Shown: positions 21,801 through 33,600 of the stretch, in pieces
Position numbering within the stretch: position 1 is the stretch's first letter
Layout: the number at the start of each line of letters is the position of its first letter
From: Phyllostachys edulis
Taxonomy: Eukaryota > Streptophyta > Magnoliopsida > Poales > Poaceae
NCBI GenBank assembly: GCA_036346405.1
Contig: CM070566.1
Location: 47,495,268 to 47,559,267, forward strand
Direction of reading: 5' to 3'
Length of the DNA stretch: 64,000 bases
The notes under the pieces: model-generated
The model's input: only the letters and a program-made list of their open reading frames with translations
Told to the model about the DNA's origin: nothing
Databases searched by the model: none
Made by a program: the position numbers and the translations under genes

Positions 21801-22581
21801 TTCTCCACAACTCCGCTACCATTTCTCTAAACCCTCCCGACATAACCAAATTTAATTCAAATTTAAATAAAGGTCGACTACCTCTAAAAGGAGCCTCTTT
21901 TGTATTTAATAATAACGGCGTGATCGATAAGGACCTTTCAAGAGCCACCACCGTGACCAAAGGAAACTTCGCTCCCAATCAGACTCATTAAAACTCTATC
22001 CAATTTCTCAAAAGTTGGATTATCTAGTGAATTAGCCCAAGTAAATTGTCTACCGACAAAACTACTTCTCTTAAATCCAAATTATTGAGCACAAGATTAA
22101 ATGTAAAAGGCCATCTATATTCAATGTTACCATTATTTTTTTCACTCAATTCCTTATGATATTAAAATCACCCCAATTAAAATAGGAAGTGTCTCTTCCC
22201 GACAGCATTAACCGCCCATTAAGGAACTTCTCCTTGAATCAAATTTGAAATCAGAACCGCTACTAGGACCCACTGGAAATTATCCTCTCTATTCTTTAAA
22301 TGAAACTTCACATAAAAATCACCAGCATCAATCGACCCAACGTCAAAGACCCGCAAATCCACTCCAAGAAGGATACCACCCGACCGACCTTGTGGAGGAG
22401 AAAAGTGCCACAAAAACTCCCGACCACCACACAGATGATTAAGGCTAGCCACTGAGAATTCTTTTTTAACAGTTTCAAGAATGGCCACAAAATCTAAATG
22501 ATGCTCTTTAACTATTTCGCAAATAAAACGATGTTTAGCCAAGTCTCCTAGACCTCTGCTATTCCAAAAAAGACCTTTCAT
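18890..22581 (-). pseudogene. LINE ORF2 (endonuclease-reverse transcriptase), first copy
   Basis: Encodes the enzyme of target-primed reverse transcription. It starts at the ATG at 22581-22579, which overlaps the TGA of the preceding frame. The N-terminal APE-type endonuclease is followed by RT and a C-terminal zf-RVT region with an RNase-H-like tail. The catalytic YADD of the second copy reads SVDD here (20534-20545). It is broken into many pieces, including around 21975, 21350, 20940, 20650, 19850 and 19370. Confidence 0.8.
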
Positions 22582-22949
22582 CTAGATTTTAGCTTGATTG
22601 ACCTAAGCAGAGGGCTTTTCCCTTTTTTCTTTCCAGAAGATCGCTTTTATTAGTGACCAGATAAAATTAGACATGTCGTCCTCCATAGCGACTCACGCTC
22701 TACATCACTATTTAAATGTTTAAGAGCTGAGAAATCACTATAATCCTCATTCTCAACCTCCACCTCCTCAATAGCTACAATTCCTTTCTTCTTCATTCTA
22801 CTAAACTCAATATCTTTAATATTGTTAATAGAACTAGTAATCTCTGCCTCATCATTCCCTAAAGAAATTCTAATGCTAGCAACCTTATCAATAATTTGCT
22901 CATCAGAAAAAGACAAAAAAGACAGATTATTAACCGACTTACTTGGTTC

Positions 22950-24801
22950 AAATTCGAGATTACGAATTTACGCGCGCCTCTTGGCCTTTTGCACCACGTC
23001 TTCATCTCCGAATTCTGCTTCTTTAGACGCTCACTTTGCCTAAGTACCCTGTATTAACCTCTGGTTTCTGGACTCCATTTAATTCGAAATTCTGAATAGC
23101 CTCACTATCCTCTTGACCCTCAGCGCCCCTCCGGCTAGCCCCTAGGCCCCCGGACCGGACCCATTCTCCATTCCGCTGATTCGTCAGTTCCTCCACGGCT
23201 CCACTGGACTTAACCACATTAGTATAGTCCGGCGATTCAAACTCCAGCTCTACCTGCTTGACCTCACTTCCCATTGGTTCGAAGGCAATGTCCCTCGTCA
23301 CTGCACCCGTGGCTGAACCAACCTCTTTCTCCACTAGCCCATTCGGCACTAACAGGCAGCCATCCTCTGCCACTAGTTCAGCTACAGAACCTCCAAAAGA
23401 ACAAGTAACCCCCTTGTCAAAACTGCTTCACCAGCCCCATTCTTTGGCAACATAGCAGCGACAATCAGCTCTGACTCTATCTGCTCCCCCTCCTGAGTAA
23501 CAGACCCCACCATTTCTACCACAGAATCAACCTCTTGGACCATTGTAGGGCTAACCTGATCCCTCTCCTTTAATCCTGACCCTGATGACATTCATCCAAA
23601 GAAACTATAGCGTCCACCTGATCAGGTTCATCTGCACCAAACTCCTACCTTGGACTTTCAAGACAGACACCCCAACCTGAGCACCCATCTCGGTCTCCTT
23701 TCTAGACGCCTCGTGTAACCCAGATTGCATCCGGCCACCAGACTCAAAGAATTCCCCTTGGCGCCAAAAAGACGACCGACCCTTACAGATTTCAGGTTCA
23801 TGAGCCTTACTACCCAATTATTCTTGGTCTCTTAGCCTCTCGTCCTCCATCTCAACATCTTTACCCTTGTTTGAGCTGTCATCCTCCTCATGATCAACAT
23901 CACGATCGACTACTTCGCCAACCGCACTCCACCACCTCCTCTTCAATCTCGAAAAATGTCATATACACTTCACCCACCACAATCTCTACACTAGAAGGTA
24001 TCGCTTCTATATCCAACACCCCACCAAAGATACTGAACCAAATCATTCTTACGCACTTTTTCCATGTCCACCATAAAGCAATGCCAATGATCGAACCTAT
24101 TGCACACAAAGCTTAGAAAATCACGAATTTCCAAAGGCACTCCTAGGACCTGAACCCAAACTTTCTGTAATTGGTGTTTAGGAGCCGGTCTAGAGTTCCA
24201 TTCAACAAATTGTAATACCACCTTATGATCTTTCACATTGATGTCTCCAATAGCCACCATGCGAAGCATTTCCAGCCTATTTGGGAAATGAACCAAAAAC
24301 TCCTTTTCTCCCTGAATCTCCACCTGTGGTTGACAATTCAAAGGAATTAACCTTCTTAGTTCTCAAATCAACATGCCTTCGTGACATCCGCTCTCCAATT
24401 ACCCGAACCAAACCGGTCTTGTTGCTTTCCTTCTTCAGTTTCTTCATCCCGATATTGGGATTTGATAAAACCCCAGTCCATCTGCTCAATCCACACAAAT
24501 TGGCAATCGGTCGTGGGATCAAAGTCAAGGGACACTTATTGGCCAAATGGTCATTGCCCTCACAAACATCACATGATAAACTGACTTTGTAATTGGCAAT
24601 TCCATGCCCCTTTCCTTTGCAACGAAAGCACACCATGCGAGAGACATCACCAACATACCTATTGACAACCGGCAAATTACCGGTCCTGCCAAGACCCCTG
24701 TTTCTGCCACCGGTCCACCCACGTCCTCTGATAGGCGCCTGCTGACGCTGCTCAATGATAGATGCATTGACACCAGCATCAGCGACAGGGAGATCATCAC
24801 G
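22950..24801 (-). pseudogene. LINE ORF1 (zinc-knuckle RNA-binding protein), first copy
   Basis: ORF1 protein coats the LINE RNA. From the 5' junction it reads a basic Gly/Arg stretch, then two zinc-knuckle-like runs (MVCFRCKGKGHG; CDVCEGNDHLANKCP) followed by LCG and later a DUF4283-like globular part. An acidic, low-complexity tail ends in a basic cluster near 22975. Breaks at about 24500, 24380, 24280, 24110 and 23590 are absent or different in the second copy. Confidence 0.75.
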
Positions 24802-24815
24802 CAAGGGGCTTTGCT

Positions 24816-25812
24816 ACATAAAGGAAATGAAATTTGAGAAAACTGAACCAGAATTAGGGGGGTAAATAGGGTGCTGCAATCCCAGAACATGACACCGCAT
24901 GTAATGTAAGCAAATCGTTGTGACCAATGGCCAATGGGTCACTATTTCTCAAAAGCTTAAACAAATGGCACCCATGTCCTCCTCGCGTAGAGGAGTGTTT
25001 GTTATTAATCAAGGAGCCGTAAATCTGTTAGGATATTGACAGTGGTAAACAACAAAACCAATACAGGTGCAGCTAGGAGATGAGAGGCATACAACACAAA
25101 TAGATGGATACTGCAGCAATTAGTACTATTGAGGAGTTTGTTACACAGATTATCGAATTGGTTGACGGAAATGATATTTAGTCGTCTATGGCATACCGCA
25201 ATGATCAATACAAAAGAAACAACCAAGGAGATATATTGACTGAATGCGTCACTATCCTATCTGTGAAAGTTTGAGTAAATGAATAAGCCAGACTTGCAAG
25301 AAAGCATATTGCAATGGAAACTAAGTTGTAACAAGTTCTTAATTAGTAGGTGCTGTTAGCAGCATTGAACAAGAGTAACTACAAACCTTTGTAGTAATTT
25401 CAGTAGTAGAGCCGTGTCTTGAAAATGAACAACCATAATTTATTGTGAGAGTAAAAAAAGAGACAGTTGTGCACAAAGACAGATGTATTTGCACCTTGAA
25501 GTTGGAACATCCGTTCACAGGTTCACCAAGACAAAGAAAACAGGATTGACTACACTAGTGCAGCTGCGAGCAACAGCTCTAATGTAGCCCATAAAGAAAA
25601 ATATGAACTGTCTAGTCTAGCTAAATGTAGTTACCACCAGCCTCTGCTAACATGACTAACTCAAACCACCTGCTTTGCCTGGAAGGAATCAAAAGTCACT
25701 GCGATATGTCAAGCGCGTATCATCAGAACATCGTCCCAGATGACCGGTATCTTTTGTTGGAAGGAATCAACAGTCACTGTTCAATACCTTATTTAGATGA
25801 GTGTATGCAGAG
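24816..25812. other. 3' flank of NLR-B; no gene seen
   Basis: AT-rich sequence between the LINE and the NLR-B stop codon. Together with 18522-18753 it forms one continuous stretch split by the LINE. It probably includes the NLR-B 3' untranslated region. No conserved frame, tRNA or transposon end was recognised. Confidence 0.5.
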
Positions 25813-26332
25813 CTAGGCTGGCTTTATAAGTTGCTTATTGTCCTCCTGGTGGCCCTGCTTCTCTATTCCTGCATCATCCTTTACCATCTCTGCGTCACGA
25901 AATCTGTGTAAAGCTGGTGTAGGATGGTTGGGAAGCATACTGGCTGCAATGCGGATAGCAGCCTCTAAAGCCTCCACCTCTTCAACTCTTGCACCCTCAC
26001 AGTGGATATTGACAATTTAGGTTCCTCAGGGCGAAGAGGTGACGGATGCCAAGATCAGGAGGTGCAAATCCACATGCAGTTTGCACCTCATGCGCTATGA
26101 TTTGAAATTCAAGAGTTTCGAGCATTGGCATGGCTCCTTCGAACAGAACATTCATTCAATGGACAAAGTTGAACTTCTTCAGACATCGAAATCCATTGTG
26201 GCTGACAACAAGCCACCTTTCTTTAGGGTCTGCTGAATTTGAGTATAACTTTAGAAATAATAAAGCAGGAAAATCCCCAAGGATCTGGAGGGTTTCCTGT
26301 CTCACTTTAATCTCGATTTCCAGGTAGGTGAG

Positions 26333-26500
26333 CAGAGGTGGAGCTAGCGCCAGCCCAGCCCTCGGGCCGGCCCAGCACGATTTGGCCCAAACTTGGATTA
26401 ACACTTGCATTTCACGCTGCCATTTTTTCTTTCCTGTGGCATTTTTCTGCTGGGCCTCGAGCCATTGCCCGGGAGGCCCGAGGCCCAGCTCTGCCCCTGT
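26333..26500. mobile_element. 168-bp hAT-type MITE inside NLR-B LRR, first copy
   Basis: The ends are CAGAGGTGGAGCTAG and, in reverse complement, CAGGGGCAGAGCTGG. The flanking 8-bp duplication is TAGGTGAG (26325-26332 and 26501-26508). Removing the element plus one duplication joins ANLTY to LEIEIK in one LRR frame. In this copy a one-base loss nearby lets an open frame run straight through the insert, which is accidental. Confidence 0.87.
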
Positions 26501-27100
26501 AGGTGAGGTTGGCCAGTGAGGCCATCCACACTGGTATCTTACTGAGATACCAACCTTGATTCCTAGTTCCTGAAGGAGATGAGGAGGTGGGGACCAAGAA
26601 TCCAACAAGAAATCTAGTGACCAGGGACTGATGACTGTTAAATATCGAAGGTTGGACCTACCTAGCTTGCCAAGCGAAGAAACAATATTATATGCGTATG
26701 TTATTTTATCTTTGTGCGAGCCACTGATGCGCCAATCCAATCCAAGAGTTCTCAATTTGGTCAAACTGCCCAGCTCCTGTATCAAGGTTATTGGGATAGT
26801 GTAGTCCACAACTACAAGTGACAGAAACTCCAGAGCCTGCATGTTCCCAATTCCATCTGGCAATTCGACGCGAGGAGCAATCAACCATTTCAAATGCCGA
26901 AGTTTAACAATACTTGCAGGCATTTCGCTTATACCAATACAGTTGACCAGATCCAACATTACCAAAAACTGCAGCTCTCCTATTTGTTCTGGAAGTGTAA
27001 TATCACTTGCTTTAATCCGTAGGTGTCTCAACTGAAATAACTTTCCTATATCTTCAAGATAGCAGCTTTAATTTCTCATTACCATCAAGATCAAGCACTC

Positions 27101-27427
27101 TGTTGCACCTGGTGCATCCACAACTGAATGAAGCAGCAGAGTTGGCATTCGTTATTTTAGCAGAGTTAGCATTCAGTTGTTGGTTCAGTTTGCCTTTAGT
27201 TTAAATCGTTGTTGGGCCAGGCCCATGTAACGTTGTGTTTAGCGTTGTGTGGCTTATATAGCCGAACCACTGTACTCTTTTCAGGACTTATCGAAAAAGA
27301 GAAATCTACTATTGCTGAACTTTTCCTTCCGCCTCCCTTTCTCTTCTGCTCGCTCAAGGTCGGGTCGGCGACGAGATTGAACTCGGCCCTCGCCGGGCAA
27401 TACCTCCAGCGATTTGAGGACACAACA
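27101..27427 (+). mobile_element. Solo LTR inside NLR-B LRR, first copy
   Basis: It begins TGTTGCACC and ends GGACACAACA, with TGTTG/CAACA inverted ends. A perfect 5-bp duplication CACTC (27096-27100 and 27428-27432) flanks it. It contains a TATA-like CTTATATAG near 27255. No internal region or second LTR is present, so it is a solo LTR left by recombination. It lies antisense to NLR-B and splits the codons of LRVLDL; excision would restore the frame. Confidence 0.92.
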
Positions 27428-28321
27428 CACTCTCAGGGCCTGAAAATCCGAAAGAGGAGGCATTTGTTCAGAGTATCTAAATATGTTCAGGGATCGAACA
27501 TGAGCAATAGCTATGGAATGTGCTGTCATGTTTTCTTGACCATGGTAATCAAATGAGAGTCGGTGAACCTTGTCTTGTGAGAGCAATATTTGCTTTCTGT
27601 CAGTAACTATAGTAACAAAATTATCTTCAACGGCCTTGGATATGATGAGATTAATAATCATATCATGCACCCGGCATGCATATACTCTATCTACTGGTTG
27701 GATCATGCTTCTGTTTATAAGTTCATTAAAATAGCATTCCCCTTCCTCCTCTAAAGTTCTTCCACCATCAACCTTGATGAATCCTTCTGATATCCATCTT
27801 CTTACCAAATAATCCCTCTTCATCTCATAATCTTCTGGAAACATACTTAGATACAATAAACAGGTCCTTAAATGATGAGGAAGATCATTATAACTCAGAG
27901 ATAGTATCATGTTCATTTCCTCCACATCAGAATTTCTCTCAAGTCCTGAACCAATTGAATTCCAAACCTTCATCCACCATTCTCTAGCATATGATTTAGT
28001 AACCAACACACTAGCCATAGTAATGATTGCCAAAGGTAAACCACCACACTTCCTTACGATTTCAATTGAAACTTCTTTCAGGTGATGAGGGCGTTTATCT
28101 TCAAAGCCAAAAATTCTTTAAAGAATAACATTTTAGAGTCATCTTCACTTAGTATCCTTAATTCATATACAAGATCATAGTGAGGGCAGGAACATGACTT
28201 GGCAACAGCAGTAATTCCTGTTGTTACTAATATTCTACTACCACAAGTATTTTCAAGCAAAGCACACTTAATAGTCTTCCATGCTTGGGTACTCAGTATG
28301 TCGTCAATTACGATTAAATAC

Positions 28322-28533
28322 CTATCAAATGAAAGAGAGTTATGATTCAATTGTAACATAAATATTGATATAGGCATGATCTAAATGTGAAAAGTGATCG
28401 AAGCCTCTTACTTCACCAATTGGAGTTCTAAGCTTATTCGGTTTGGACAAGTTAAATTTTAGTTTTGTTTAGTTATTTCCTATTAGGATGGGCTCATTTC
28501 AGATAAGTCTTTACTATTTAATGTATAAATTGA
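28322..28533 (-). other. Start of NLR-B upstream intron before the gap
   Basis: Sequence 5' of the NLR-B exon 2 acceptor, read as intron by analogy with NLR-A. It runs into the assembly gap. No exon 1 is visible. Confidence 0.5.
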
Positions 28534-28633
28534 NNNNNNNNNNNNNNNNNNNNNNNNNNNNNNNNNNNNNNNNNNNNNNNNNNNNNNNNNNNNNNNNNNN
28601 NNNNNNNNNNNNNNNNNNNNNNNNNNNNNNNNN
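28534..28633. other. Assembly gap of 100 N
   Basis: Exactly 100 undetermined bases, a conventional placeholder for a gap of unknown size. The gypsy fragment to its right begins in the middle of RNase H, so its 5' LTR, gag, protease and most of RT are missing. NLR-B exon 1 could also lie here. Confidence 0.98.
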
Positions 28634-30620
28634 AAGAAAAAAGTATGAATGGACGGATGCTTGTGAGAAGAGTTTTAAAGAATTGAAGAAAAGTTAACCG
28701 CACGATGTTGACCTGCGGACATTCATCAAGACTTTGAAGTCTCTTGTGATGCATCGCGCCAAGGTCTTGGTTGCGTGCTTATGCAAGGAGGAAAAGTTGT
28801 AGCCTATGCATCGAGACAACTCCGTCCTCATGAAGACAACTATCCAACTCACGACTTGGAGTTAGCGGCGATGGTGCCGCCCTCAAAATTTGGCGACATT
28901 ACTTGATTGGAAATCATTGTGACATGTATCTGGACCACAAGAGTCTCAAATACATATTCACTCAATCGAGATCTCAACCTCAGACAAAGAAGATGGTTAG
29001 AGTTAATAAAGGATTACAATTTGGATGTCCATTATCATCCGGAAGGCTAATGTAGTTCTTGATGCATTAAGCCGTAAGTCTTCTTCTTGATAATGTTATG
29101 ATTCAAGAGCATCAATCAAGGCTTTATAAGGAATTTGAAGCTCTCAACCTATATTGATAGAACAAGGCCTTTGCGGATGCTATGGAAGCACATCCAACTT
29201 TAGAAAAGCAGATCAAGACCGCTCAACAAGGACACTCTGGAGTCGGAGATTCAGACATCTCATGGCAAAAGAAAAAGCCCCAAGATGATTGAAGATCGGC
29301 AAGGAATCTATGGTATGGGAAGCGTCTCTTTGTTCCCCACGGAAGGAACTCAAGGATTTAATCCTAAAGGAAGCCCACATTCGGTATACCACTGCCCCGG
29401 TAGCACCAAGATGTATCAAGACATGAAAATTTTGTATTGGTGGCCCACGCATGAAGAGATATCGCCGAGTATGTAACTTTGTTGTGATGTATGTCGGTGA
29501 ATCAAAATTTGAACATCGAAGCCAGCGGGATTGCTCCAACCCTACAAGTCCCTCGGTGGAAATGGGAAGAGATTGGAATGGATTTCATTACGGTCTACCC
29601 GAACCAAGTCGGTTGTGACTCAATATGGGTTATAGTTGATAGGTGACCAAAGTAGCCCATTTCATTCGATAAAGACAACTTACAAGGGAGACAAGTTAGC
29701 TGAGTTATATATGGCTCGTATTGTGTGTTTACGGAGTACCCAAGAGGATAGTCTCCGATCGAGGATCCCAATTCACCTCGCATTTACGGGCGGTCTGCAT
29801 GATGCCCTTGGAACACACCTTGATTTGGCCTGACTTATCATCCATGAGACCGATGGTCGGAACAGAAAGGACAAACCAAATTCTAGAAGACATGCTTGAG
29901 CTTGTGCTTTGGAGTTCTACGTAGATTGGGAAAAGTGTCTACCGTATGCGAGTTTGCATACAATAATAGCTACCGATCAAGTGCGAAAATGTCACCGTTT
30001 GAAGCACTTTATGGAAGAAAATCAGAACCCTCTACATTGGTCGAGAATCCGGTGAAGGATATATCTTGGACGAGATACTCTCAAGCAAGCTGAAGAGAAA
30101 GTCTGGTGATCGAGATCGTCTCCAAGCGGCTCGATCAAGACAGAAAAGTTATCCGAACAACAAGTCGAAGAAAGTTAACCTTTGAAGTTGGAATCCGTGT
30201 ACCTTAAGGTGTCACCGCTTCGTGGAACTTCGAAGATTCAAGGTTAAAACAAGCTTGCCCCAAGATATATAGGCCCATTCCCCATCACCGTCAAGCGTGG
30301 AGAAGTTGCGTGCCATTAGAGCTACGGAGAATTTGTCGAAGTTCACAATGTGTTTCCGTCTCGGCTCAAGAAATGTCTCGAGTGCACGAAGAAGCGGGCG
30401 CTGTTGAAGCCATCGCCCTTGACAAGATCGACTTATCCGAGCATCGGTCAAGATCCTCGATGTCATCGAGAAGCAAACAAGGCGTCAAGTCATCCGCCTT
30501 TGCAAAGTCGGTGGAGTCACCACACGCCAAGGAAGCCACTTGGGAGCGAAGATCAACTAAAGCAAGACTACGGTTCTGTTCTCGGATCATTTCGAATCTC
30601 GAGGTGAGATTCGTTTAAGG
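28634..30620 (+). pseudogene. Degraded gypsy pol (RNase H, integrase, chromodomain)
   Basis: Pieces in all three forward frames: EWTDACEKSFKELK (start of the RNase H connection), YASRQLRPHEDNYPTHDLEL-type and NVVLDALSRKS (RNase H), GVPKRIVSDRGSQFTSHL (integrase core), KMSPFEALYGRKS (integrase end), and VRWSHHTP plus ATWER near 30510-30560 (chromodomain). Frame changes occur every 50-150 bases, far denser than in the other elements. Many sit where CAG or CTG would be expected, so part of the damage may be sequence error. Confidence 0.8.
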
Positions 30621-30631
30621 TGGGTAGGATT

Positions 30632-33600
30632 TGTAACGTCCGTTTTCAGACGATCGAATAATAATTGATTTCGTTTAGTTCTTCGCGTAATTCAACTAAA
30701 ACCTATTTTGAAAACCCTCGTTCTCCCTCGGTTTGAGTTTCAAATCGTTGGTTGTAGCATTTGAAATCAAACTTTCAAACGGAGTTTTCTCCTCCGTTTG
30801 TCTTCTCGAGGCGAGGTTTGAGTGGACCTACCTCTCGGGCTTAGCCCATTCCTTGCTCTCTCGGGCCAGCCACCCTTATTGCCAGCCAGCCGGTCTTCCT
30901 CCTCTTCTCTCCTCCCCATTCCCCACAGGGCAGCGGCGGCGATGGGAGCCAGAACCAGCGGCGGCCAGCAGCTCCTCTGCCTCCCCCTGCCTGCGGCCGC
31001 CAACTCCACGAGCGCGCCCATCCCCTCTGCTGCGGCTGACCATGCCTGACTCCTCTGCTCCCCTGCTCTCTGCGTCGGCTCCACTGCTGCCTGCGCCAAC
31101 CACTCCTGGCGCCCCTTTTTCTCTCCTGCTCAGCGTGGCTCCCAGATGGGCCAGCGCCCTCGTCACCACCCGTCACGGTGTCCTCGCCGCCCTCGTCATC
31201 GCCCGTCACCCTTCGTCCTCGCCGTCCTCGCCTTTGCACCCAACCACCGTCCTCGCCCGTGGACCAAGCAGCGTCTTGCCCATGCCTCCGCCTCGGGGCC
31301 ATGACCGCCTACTCTCGTCCTCCCCCTTGACCTCGCGGCTCCTCCGCTCCTCCTTCTCCCCTTTAAGCCCCTTCACCTGGGTTTCCCACGTCGCCCCATT
31401 GCAAAGGTAAGAAAAACATACCTCCAAACCGTGAGCTTCATCCTCGGCCGCCAGCCGCCACCGTGTGGTCGCCTCGGTGAGCCCGTCCCATGACCATCGC
31501 GTCACCTCGAGCCCCATGGCCCGAGTCAATCCCCCTCCTTCTCCTCCCGTCGCCGTAGACCTCCACCCACGCCGCCTCGTCTTCTCCTCGGCCGCCGTCG
31601 CCGAAACGCACCGCCCTCCCCATTCCTCCCGGACCTCCTCCCACCCTCCTCACCTCACCTGGCTGCTGGTGCCTTGCCCGCTCCATCTCTGCGTCGCCCG
31701 CTCATTGGCGCGCGCATAAGCTCATAAACCGCCGCCGCCCTCTTTCTTCCTCCCGCGTCGCCTTTCCCGACCCGCCGCCATCTCCTTGAGGCCGCCGCCC
31801 TCAGGCTACCGGCGCCGCCTCTTGCAAGCCTTCCCGCCGCCCCTCTCGCCGCCACCGCCCTCGCGCCGAGCCGGCCAGCCAGCTCCCTCGCCCTCTGTTC
31901 CTCTCGTAAGCAGAGAAGGAAAGCAATGGGATTTTTGGGATTTTTTTTTTTGCATGGGCCCACATGTCATCACGGTCTTCTCCTCCCCTCTGTGATCTGC
32001 CCGTGGACCCAGCAACGCGCACTGCGTGCCGTGAGCCCATCACCCACATGCCGTGGGCCTTGGTCCATGATCTATTCAGGGGACCACGGCCCTTTTCTCC
32101 CTCCTTTTTCTTTCCAATTAAGTCTTCGTTAATTAAGTATCTCCTCCGTTATAGCTCCAAAATTGCAAACTAAATTTCTAAAATTAGTTAAGTCGAGACC
32201 TTGCTAATGGCATAGGCCTTGATTAATTTGGAGTTTATTTGTGTATTCATTTGTATTTACTTGCTCTCTTTGCCGTTGTGCTTTTTCCTAAATTAAATCG
32301 CCTGTTTAGGATTCAAGGCGCAGGAGATCCTCAAGTCGACCAAGACCAAGAATATCACGATCATCTTGCCTCTAACCAAGCGAGTCAATGCTTTGACCAT
32401 GTTGCTCCTACATTTTATGTAAATTAGTTTCTTTTAAATTAACAAATTGCATGCTTTAATTTTTAATCAAAGTTATGTTAAAGCTTAAGGTAGTTAATCA
32501 CCTACTTGTTGTTTAATTAATTAATATTGCCATCCATGTCAACTTGAATCAATATCCTTTGTCACCCTAGTAATACTATGGTAATACTAGTTATAGGTCG
32601 TACTTAGGCGACATGCTAGCCTGCCAATCTGGGGTATTAAAATACCTAATCATCATGTCTTCAAAATAAATGTTTTGGGTAGTCATTGGTGGTCCAATGA
32701 CTAAAGCGAAAAATAGTTTGGTTTACTCCTCAAAAACCCTAAAAATGCTAGCTCTATCTGGGCGGATGGTGAGCGGATTGGTGCTCAAGAACACGAGAAT
32801 GGTTGGGTTGTGGAATGAACCGCCCGAGATAACCCTAAGGACTTAATCGGGTCCACGACCTCTGTGTTAAACAAGTACAACCACAAGTTGCGAGAAAAAC
32901 TTGCGACTTAGCTTAGTAGGTTTATTGAACCTTGGATGCCATTTATTTGGGCGGATAAATGGGGAGCCAAGGGATTCATTCGCTTGAATGGGACAGAGAG
33001 GAGGGTGACGTTTGCGGTCGTGAGGTATAGCACCGCTATACCGGTCGTTGAGTAAAACATCCGCTCAACACTATGGGCGTAACCTATATGTGCGAAATAG
33101 CGAAAGGCGAGATAAGTCGAAGCGTTATTGTGACAACCTCTCGACTACACATCTAAGGAATGGTGTAGGGCAATGAGTTAATTGTCTCTTGTGGGTAAAG
33201 TGTGCTATCTCTGCGAGTATTAAAGCTGTTTAAGCAGTAGTGCCTCTGGTCAAAAGCGGACATGGGAACTTAACTTGAGTTAGTTCTATTTTAAAACCTT
33301 GTGGGTGGTATAAAATTGTGGCGGGCTCACCTAGCCTGAATTTGTTTTTCCTGGTGGATGTACCCCAGTGGTGATAATATTGGTGGATGTAACCATAATC
33401 AAAATAAGCATGAAGGTGGAGGTAACCTCTGCTGAAATAATTATTGCACTACTCTCTTTATAAAATTGCAATTTGTTAAAAATGCTAAGTCATAGGATTT
33501 GTATCTATAGTATTGCAAAACTTGCTTTACATAAATAAAAGAACCCGAGCCATCCTTGTTAAGCCTTGCATATATATAATTGCATTTGTGTGTTGGCTCA

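Larger units (their letters stand above)
18769..24801 (-). mobile_element. L1-type LINE, first copy
   Basis: Non-LTR retrotransposon on the minus strand. Its poly(A) appears as a T run right after 18768. Target duplications are CAAGGGGGCTTTGCT at 18754-18768 and, one G shorter, at 24802-24815. The 3' tail holds AATAAA and the small hairpin TGCATCGTTGATGCA seen in plant L1 elements. ORF1 opens without its own ATG at the 5' junction, so the element is probably 5'-truncated. This copy is much more fragmented than the second, often at CTG/CAG. Confidence 0.92.
1..28010. repeat. 35.9-kb repeat unit, first copy
   Basis: This interval recurs in the same orientation at 35860-64000. Position 1 corresponds to 35860 (offset 35859) and 28010 corresponds to 64000 (offset 35990); the drift comes from many small indels. 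All nested insertions are shared with identical junctions: the MITEs in the NLR-A intron, the gypsy element, the hAT, the small LTR element, the LINE and the solo LTR in NLR-B. The copying event is therefore younger than all of them. The match begins at the first base of the window, so its true left border is not visible. It may be a tandem duplication or an unpurged haplotig. Confidence 0.95.
25813..28321 (-). pseudogene. NLR-B, first copy: interrupted CC-NLR exon 2 (NB-ARC second half plus LRR)
   Basis: Paralogue of NLR-A. The exon starts at 28321 after an acceptor GATAG|G and reads RYLIVIDDIL (kinase-2, with Leu for the usual Trp), GSRILVTTG (RNBS-B, Gly for Arg), LAIITMAS (GLPL end), CLLYLSMFPEDYE (RNBS-D), CRVHDM (MHD-type motif) and LRRs such as LPEQIGELQFLVMLDL. 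The C-terminus AIRIAASMLPNHPTPALHRF is typical of grass NLRs. The stop is at 25815-25813. A solo LTR (27101-27427) and a hAT MITE (26333-26500) interrupt the LRR. A frameshift lies near 28120. No exon 1 with P-loop is seen upstream, where the assembly gap and a gypsy fragment lie. Confidence 0.85.

Noticed and set aside
26156..27031. A continuous 291-codon LRR protein spanning the hAT MITE
   Set aside because: The second copy is out of frame at the same place; one missing T near 26552 in the first copy creates the read-through by chance.
28488..28754. Open frames running through the N run
   Set aside because: They are produced by undetermined bases and carry no information.
30733..31960. Open frames up to 225 codons rich in Pro, Ser, Ala and Arg
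   Set aside because: They sit in the CCGCC-rich part of a gypsy LTR; openness comes from base composition and exists in several frames at once.
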